A stretch of DNA of 64,000 nt from Stenocarpella maydis (Eukaryota > Ascomycota > Sordariomycetes > Diaporthales > Diaporthaceae): positions 413,434 through 477,433 of the forward strand of contig NQMI01000021.1 in the NCBI GenBank assembly GCA_002270565.1, in the 5' to 3' direction. The notes beneath the pieces are model-generated. The model was not told the DNA's origin and searched no databases. It saw only the letters and a program-made list of their open reading frames with translations. Positions 58,333 through 64,000 of this stretch are shown one piece after another (within the stretch, counting starts at the first letter, position 1; every line of letters begins with the position of its first letter). Position numbers and translations under genes: made by a program.

Positions 58333-61300
58333 ATGGTTCAGGGTACCTGTTAAATTGGGAGGGGGGGGTGTAAGCAACAAGATGTGGCGCGGATCCTTCG
58401 ACTGTTTTTTCTTCTTTTTTTTTTACCGGTTTTAACTGGGCCTTTCCCGGATAGGGCTGTGGTAAAGCGGGACGGTGGGGTGCGCGAGACCAGCCGGGTC
58501 GACAACAAGTCAGCCAGAGACAAAAGCTGAAGGTCCCGTTGGGACCAGGGCTGAGGGAGGCCTGCATCCCTCTCCATGATGGCGCATTAGCGCCGACAAA
58601 GGGACCACCACCAGACGCGCAACACCAACGCAGGCTGTTCCGATGGTGTGGCAGGTTGGCAGGTTGGCTTTGCTGCAACGGCGATCTTGTACACATCTGC
58701 GCACGGCGGGAGGCAGACACACCCGATGAGCCGAAAGACTGCACGTTGTTGACGGCCGCGGCATGGATCTACATTGATTTACTGCGTAACGGGAGAGACA
58801 GGGTCATGCCCTGCTGGCAGAGTCCGGTTGGTCGGTTGCCTGGCAATCCCTCAGCCAGGCTACACAGCCGCCCGCGCGAGGTCTCGGATCCACCATGACC
58901 ACATGAGGACTTGGTGCGCGAACTTGCTGACGGACTCGCCCAAGTACATGGGCAGTCTTGGGGAGAGGCTCAAATATTCCAACCGACCGAGAAGGAAACA
59001 GGCTGAAGGCTGAAAATACGGAGGAATCACGATAATACCAAGGCTTGTGTGACAAGCTGCATTATATCATGTCTGCCCGTGTCCCGTCTATGTTCACTGT
59101 TCAGAGTTGCTGGGGCAGATTGGCCGGCAGCATTCTGCCATCGACACCGAGCAAACAATATTTCGGGCATGTACGGAGTATACACCCCCACCTACACTGG
59201 TGTAATAATTTATCTCATCAACATTAAGGAAATACTCATATCCTCCACGTCTAGAACCGCCTCTCCAGTGGCACGGATCCTCCTGATTCCTCCTGTCTTC
59301 TTTGCTCTCCTCGCCCCCTTCGCTGCCACGTCGTAGGGATGAATATAAGTGAGATGGCCAACGAGCCGGGCGCCACAGCTCATGTTCCGGATGTGCTTGA
59401 GCCTTCCCCTCAATGTCTGGCTGGCAGCGCTGATATGCCGGGTATTGTCATCCCCGGACAGACCTTATTAGTTGACGTCAACTAGCTAGGCCGTGGTTCG
59501 GTCTTCCTTCGCTGCTTCTCTGCTGTTACGTCGCTTGGAGGCCGACGCATCTCTCTGGTCGTGGCAAGTTCCACGGCTCGTTTAGCAGCCCGTGCACAAG
59601 ATGGCGAGTAGCTGCCCCCGCGGTTGGGTTCGGGCCCATGGGGCTCTCGCATCTTGTCTTTATATGAGGCTCTTCAAGTCAGCCAGCCCATTGAGCATGT
59701 CAATCTTCCATATGCCGTTAAGATACTGTCTGTCGGTGAACGCTATAATGATCTTAGCCAGGCCTGAAAGGACAGGAAGAATATCCCTGTGGTAGCTAAT
59801 GTTACGACCACTGAGATTCTGCATGGGGATCCGCCAGACGCTGGTGCAATGCTCGGAGATACCTGGACCCTCTCCGTTTGGTCTGACTGGCGTACGCTTC
59901 CAGGCCCTCGCACCAAGTCACCAAGAGCAGTGAGCTGCGCTCATCATCTTTTTCGGGGCCGGCATCGTGAAGAGCGTAGGCACGGCACTCCCAGACGAAG
60001 CAGGTTCTAGTGAGGTGCAATATCGTCGGGATAATGCTTGCTACCTCGAGGTCCAAGCCTGTGATTCCAGGAAGACATGTGTGGTCTTCACTTCCGGCTC
60101 GGGGAGCAGTGGAGGGATTTCGACCTTGGCAAGCTCTCTGCCGCCTTGTGGGGGCAGTTCCATGTCGAGGGAGGTGGGTTTTGGGTCGTCTTCCAAGGAG
60201 CGCTGGTGAAATAGACCCTTGTAACTGTTAGATGAAGCAGAGGCGGCAAGGGTGCAGAAGGCCTGTGTATAGACATGGCCCTTTGAGTGCTGCCTCCCTC
60301 TTCCAGCCGTCCTTTGCAGCTCAGTTTTTAGCAACAAGTCCGTCCACCCATGGAACTCGTAGTGGCAAACACAAGAAACAAGACTGCCTCGCCGTCATGT
60401 CTCTGAATGACGCACAGGGGGTCGATCCAAGTACCTGGAGCTTGCGAGCGGGAACTACCGCGTCTTGCAACGCTTTTTGGGCAGTGTATTCAACTCGACC
60501 TTAGTTCTATTCTGTTAATAGCTGTCGTGTAAAGTTTAGTAAAAGGGGGGGGGGTGAAAAGACTGTGACCCCCAGCAGTAGCTCAAAGCCAGGTTACCTT
60601 TCCCCAGGAGCTCATTCTGGTTCGAGCATAAAACATGGTTCACGGTATTGCTCTACAGAACCTACGTCAATGAGCCGCGTTGGGTAGGATGTCTGCCTGC
60701 CTGTGGGGCGAAAATACCGTCGCCAATTTGTCGACTTGGCTACCATATTACACACTGCCCTCACTCTGGCTAGCATCAGCGGGTTGGTTTCTCCTTGGCG
60801 GCGGCGCGCTCGTGCTCTTCGCCCACGCATGGTGACCCTTGAAGGCGGCCCCGGCATCCTTGCGAGCCTTGCAGCTGACGACGGGTTTTCCCAAGAGCGA
60901 GACGCCTTCCATGTCGTACTTTTCGATATCAGGCCTAAGAGCAGACGACGCCACGTGTTAGGCGTAGGCGTCCACCTCACAAGCTACATGCTTTTTGTCA
61001 CAGGCTTGTAACCACCTACCAGTCAGCTGGGAAGTTTCCGTTGGCCATTACGGGCGCAGCTCAACTGGTAGAGGTTCTCTTATGGACCTTCGCCAGATAT
61101 GGGGGTTTGGATAGAGTACCGTTGCTGACCTGGGTACTGAAATGCAGTCTACATTGGCATGTCTATCGTTCTTTGTTGACAAATCCTCTTGGCTCTCCAT
61201 AATCGTCATGCTGGATGGAACCGAGTCTAGCTCATCCCAGGGCGGCTCGAGCCAAGGCTCCAGGTTCCTTGAAATCCTGAGTATCTGGAAATGACGTTGG

Positions 61301-64000
61301 GCAGGGAGCTATTCCATCGAGTGGCAGCTTGCAGAGGAGGAAGGTCTTGCCGTATTCTTGAAATGCAGCGGCGGTGCAATGATGGTTTGGAAATAAACCT
61401 GTTACCTTGATAGACGATGCCGGCGTTCCTATCTCTGGATGTGCCTTAGGATCGACTGGCAGAGCTCGCAGAGGGACATCACGACTCAGCTGATAGTTTT
61501 TGTTGACCCTTGGCCTCATTACTTGTCTCAATTCCTTCAACATTCAGGCTAGTATGACTTCCTTGGAGGGAGGAGGAGTTAAATAATGAGGCGGGGAAAG
61601 GAAAAAGTGTTACGCAACAGCATCGCCTGCCCGCCTGGTGCGGTTGCATGTTAATCTGAGGTAGAAATGCCGAATTCCAGTCTAAGGTGGCAGCCACGAT
61701 GTGTTTAAGACACATGGCGACACTACCAAGTAGCTTGAGCTGTCACGACATGACAGTGAGCGAGTTTGGAAAGGTGTGGTGGGGGGGGCGGTTGTGGTGC
61801 GGCTCGCTCCTGGAAAGTTGTAGCTAGGCTCGCGTGCCCACGCTGGGAAGTCTCATGTATATCCGGCTGTAGGCTGATGTACAAGCAGGTCTTGAGAGAG
61901 TCCTACAATATGCCCATGTCATATCTTGGTGAGTCCGCAGAAGTCCAGCAAAGAGATAAGTTGGTTGAACAAGAGTCTTTGCCACTAAGAGATAACATGC
62001 GGAACCCTGATTCCACATACTGCACCATTGCGCAAAGCGATATGCTGCGTTGCTTTCGTTCTTCATCCACTTCTGCACTCAGGCAGTCCCTTTATAAAGA
62101 TGACAACTCCATCTTGAAGTCCGGGGGATGTCGATTGCGTCTCATAAACCTCAGGCTGAAAACCTAACGTCGATATGAGAGAAGGTATGGTATCGCGAGG
62201 TCAAGTCTTGCCAGCTCTTTGTACCTCTCTAACGTCCTGTTGCTCTGGATATCATGTGGGAAAGGCGAAGGTCGACCCCCGAGTCCCAGAATTCTCATAC
62301 CTCTTCCCATGTTGAATGACATGCCAAAATAGGATCGACATATGTGCAGGAGGTTGTCATAGGCGATTCCCATGTGATCTAGTGGTAATGAGACATCGCT
62401 TAGGTTTGCACCCAGGCCCGGTACGTCATTGATAGGGTAACTTTGCATTATATTTGGGGGTGGACCCTTCGCTGTGTCAAATCGTGCATGCTATTTTATG
62501 TCAACTCTCGCCTCTTCCAATTCGACAAGGCGGACTGGTGATTCAGTGGCAAGGGCGCGATACTAGTACTTTTTATGGTCGTGCAGCTCGCTGTCGATGA
62601 GTTCAAGCCTATACCGTGTGGAAGGCCCCTGCTGGGGCCCTGGGAGCTATTGGGCCAAGTACTACGCCTTAAATAGGCGTGGATGGGTTTCGCCCTCGTC
62701 ACTCGCTCAGTAGGTCCCGTCCGACGCCCAGAGGAAGGGCCCCCCTTCCTGGGCCCCCCTAAGCCCCCCTCAGCCCCTCTCAGCCCTCCTGGTCAGGTCC
62801 TCCCACGGACTAATCAGCATGTAAACATTATTATCAATCAGAGGTCGAGATTTTCTGTAAACGGTTTGGGCATATGGTTTGAAAGGATTCCGTTTATAGA
62901 CTATTCTGGATGAATAGCAAATGCAAGTTATTCGATTGGTGGATTCTGCAGGGGAGTGAAACAGCCAAGCCACCTATTTATAACCTCGCCGGGGAGGCAG
63001 CTTTGAAAGGAAGACTGCAGAGGGCTACAGGAGATTCAGCCTTACTCAACCAAAGTTCATCTGCCTGTCAAAGTGACCAAGTATTAAGGTTCAAAAAACA
63101 AGAACAGAAAAGAGAAAAGAAAAAAAAAAAAAGAAAAAAAGTAATTGCGTCTTTGATAGGGCCAGATGACCTTAATCTTTACACGAGCGACCGACCAAGT
63201 CTCCGTATGCTGTTTATCCTTCCTGCAGCCACTGCAGGTTCGAAGAAGAAAAAAAAAAGGACGCCATTTGAATAACCAACGAGGACGTCCCCCTGGATTC
63301 CTTCCCCCCCCCCCTTTTCCGCTCTCTTGGGAAGACTGTCCTCGCACTCTCCTTCCGGCCCTTTTGAGGGTCCCCCGTTTAGGAGTTGTAGTTCTTAGAA
63401 TCATTTAACAACAGACAACAACCTGACTGTGTGGGGGTTAGAAAAATCCTCTACAGCTATGGACCCTGCAACATCAATGCACAGATCAGTTTGCCCATAG
63501 AGAAACCTCTTTTACTAAAACTATACTGGCAAAAGTGGGTCTTTAAGTAAAATACCATTACACTATCCTTACTTTGTGGAGCTGTGATTGTGATATATGG
63601 AAACTCTATACACATGGGTGGTGTTTTACGTATTAATTTGTGCGTATCACATGAAGCTGCAATTGTACTGGTGTACCCTCCATATTTGACGGGGCAATCC
63701 TCCGAACTACATCGAAAGCACCTAACCGTTTGTAGACTGAAGCGCGTGGTGACGACAAATCAATAGTAATCAATTGTAATCATACGGATGACTGGCCCAG
63801 TGTCAGGGAATGGAGCCTCGGTCTCCTTTAAACGGAGTTTCCCGAACACCAAAAATGTTATCAGTGAACACTAGTATAGGTACTTGGCTTGGTATTGAGC
63901 CGCGCAGAGTACCTTCCACACATGCCCGTTAGTCTTGACTATTCTCGGCAGCGCAGTTCATGTAGTTCTATTTACAGGCGGCGGCAAGAAAACCTAAAGA
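57784..64000. other. 6.2-kb terminal region without supported genes
   Basis: No gene with family resemblance on either strand. A compound (GT)n(GA)n repeat lies at 58282-58331. Small open frames on the minus strand at 61232-61543 and 62164-62448 (with PGLGANLSDVSLPLDHMG) are protein-like in texture but too short and isolated to call. Partial tRNA-like A-box text occurs near 61058 and 62372 without a matching T-arm. A GC-rich palindromic stretch (AGGAAGGGCCCCCCTTCCT) is at 62731-62749. From about 62800 the sequence becomes AT-richer, with A-, T- and C-homopolymers at 63107-63140, 63240-63260 and 63305-63320. Confidence 0.45.
58282..58331. repeat. Compound (GT)n(GA)n microsatellite
   Basis: About 14 GT units run directly into about 10 GA units. 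Confidence 0.95.

Noticed and set aside
61055..61125. tRNA-like A-box (GGGCGCAGCTCAACTGGTAGAG)
   Set aside because: The downstream B-box is degenerate and no cloverleaf can be closed.
62370..62440. tRNA-Glu-like text (GTGATCTAGTGGTAATGA)
   Set aside because: The A-box resembles tRNA-Glu, but the anticodon arm and T-arm do not pair and there is no GGTTCGA-type B-box. At best a decayed relic.

Overview
The window is a piece of a filamentous ascomycete genome, most likely Sordariomycetes. Protein genes have zero to five introns, mostly 58-135 bases, with GTRAGT-type donors and CTAAC-type branch sites. The gene content also fits: a class III chitin synthase, a CFEM/Pth11-type receptor, an Opy2 anchor and a SIN-pathway Cdc14. 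Intergenic DNA is long, GC-rich and full of microsatellites. It is interrupted by AT-rich islands holding degraded retroelements, as expected after repeat-induced point mutation (RIP). I count 13 supportable protein genes in 64 kb, which is gene-poor for a fungus.

Layout. Bases 1-4200 are an AT-rich, stop-riddled LTR-retrotransposon relic on the minus strand. Next come three accessory-looking plus-strand genes: a divergent SEC11-type signal peptidase (5201-5786), a tubby/LOR-fold protein (6088-6750) and a wax-synthase-domain membrane protein (6992-8293) whose model needs a short intron or is broken by one stop. Bases 8500-9000 hold another AT-rich patch with an LTR-like sequence. An acyltransferase-3 gene lies at 14217-15648 (minus) between two long gene deserts. 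A seven-TM CFEM receptor (25139-26832, plus) is assembled here from six exons. A 555-bp fold-back element sits at 27353-27907. Two minus-strand genes follow: a Cys-rich single-TM protein (28104-29000) and a PLP-dependent serine racemase/dehydratase-like enzyme (29911-31187).

The stretch 32.4-41.2 kb is a housekeeping block on the minus strand: ketol-acid reductoisomerase ILV5 (with a GC-AG intron), NEDD8-conjugating enzyme UBC12 and a class III chitin synthase. Between ILV5 and UBC12 lies a pocket of decayed DNA with a small inverted-repeat element, a frameshifted gene relic, an LTR-like relic and a short telomere-type motif. Further right are OPY2 (47605-49029, plus), geranylgeranyl diphosphate synthase (51193-52542, minus), the SIN component CDC14 (54857-55907, plus) and a roughly 1.5-kb extremely GC-rich block with several overlapping open frames. 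From 58 to 64 kb I find no convincing gene.

The genes do not form one pathway or an evident biosynthetic cluster. They cover branched-chain amino-acid synthesis, neddylation, cell-wall synthesis, HOG/MAPK signalling, isoprenoid supply and septation, separated by accessory DNA. I found no convincing new biological system. The most unusual items are the divergent signal peptidase beside retroelement DNA, the fold-back element, the GC-AG intron in ILV5, an OPY2 intron that is open in frame, and the GC-rich block after CDC14.
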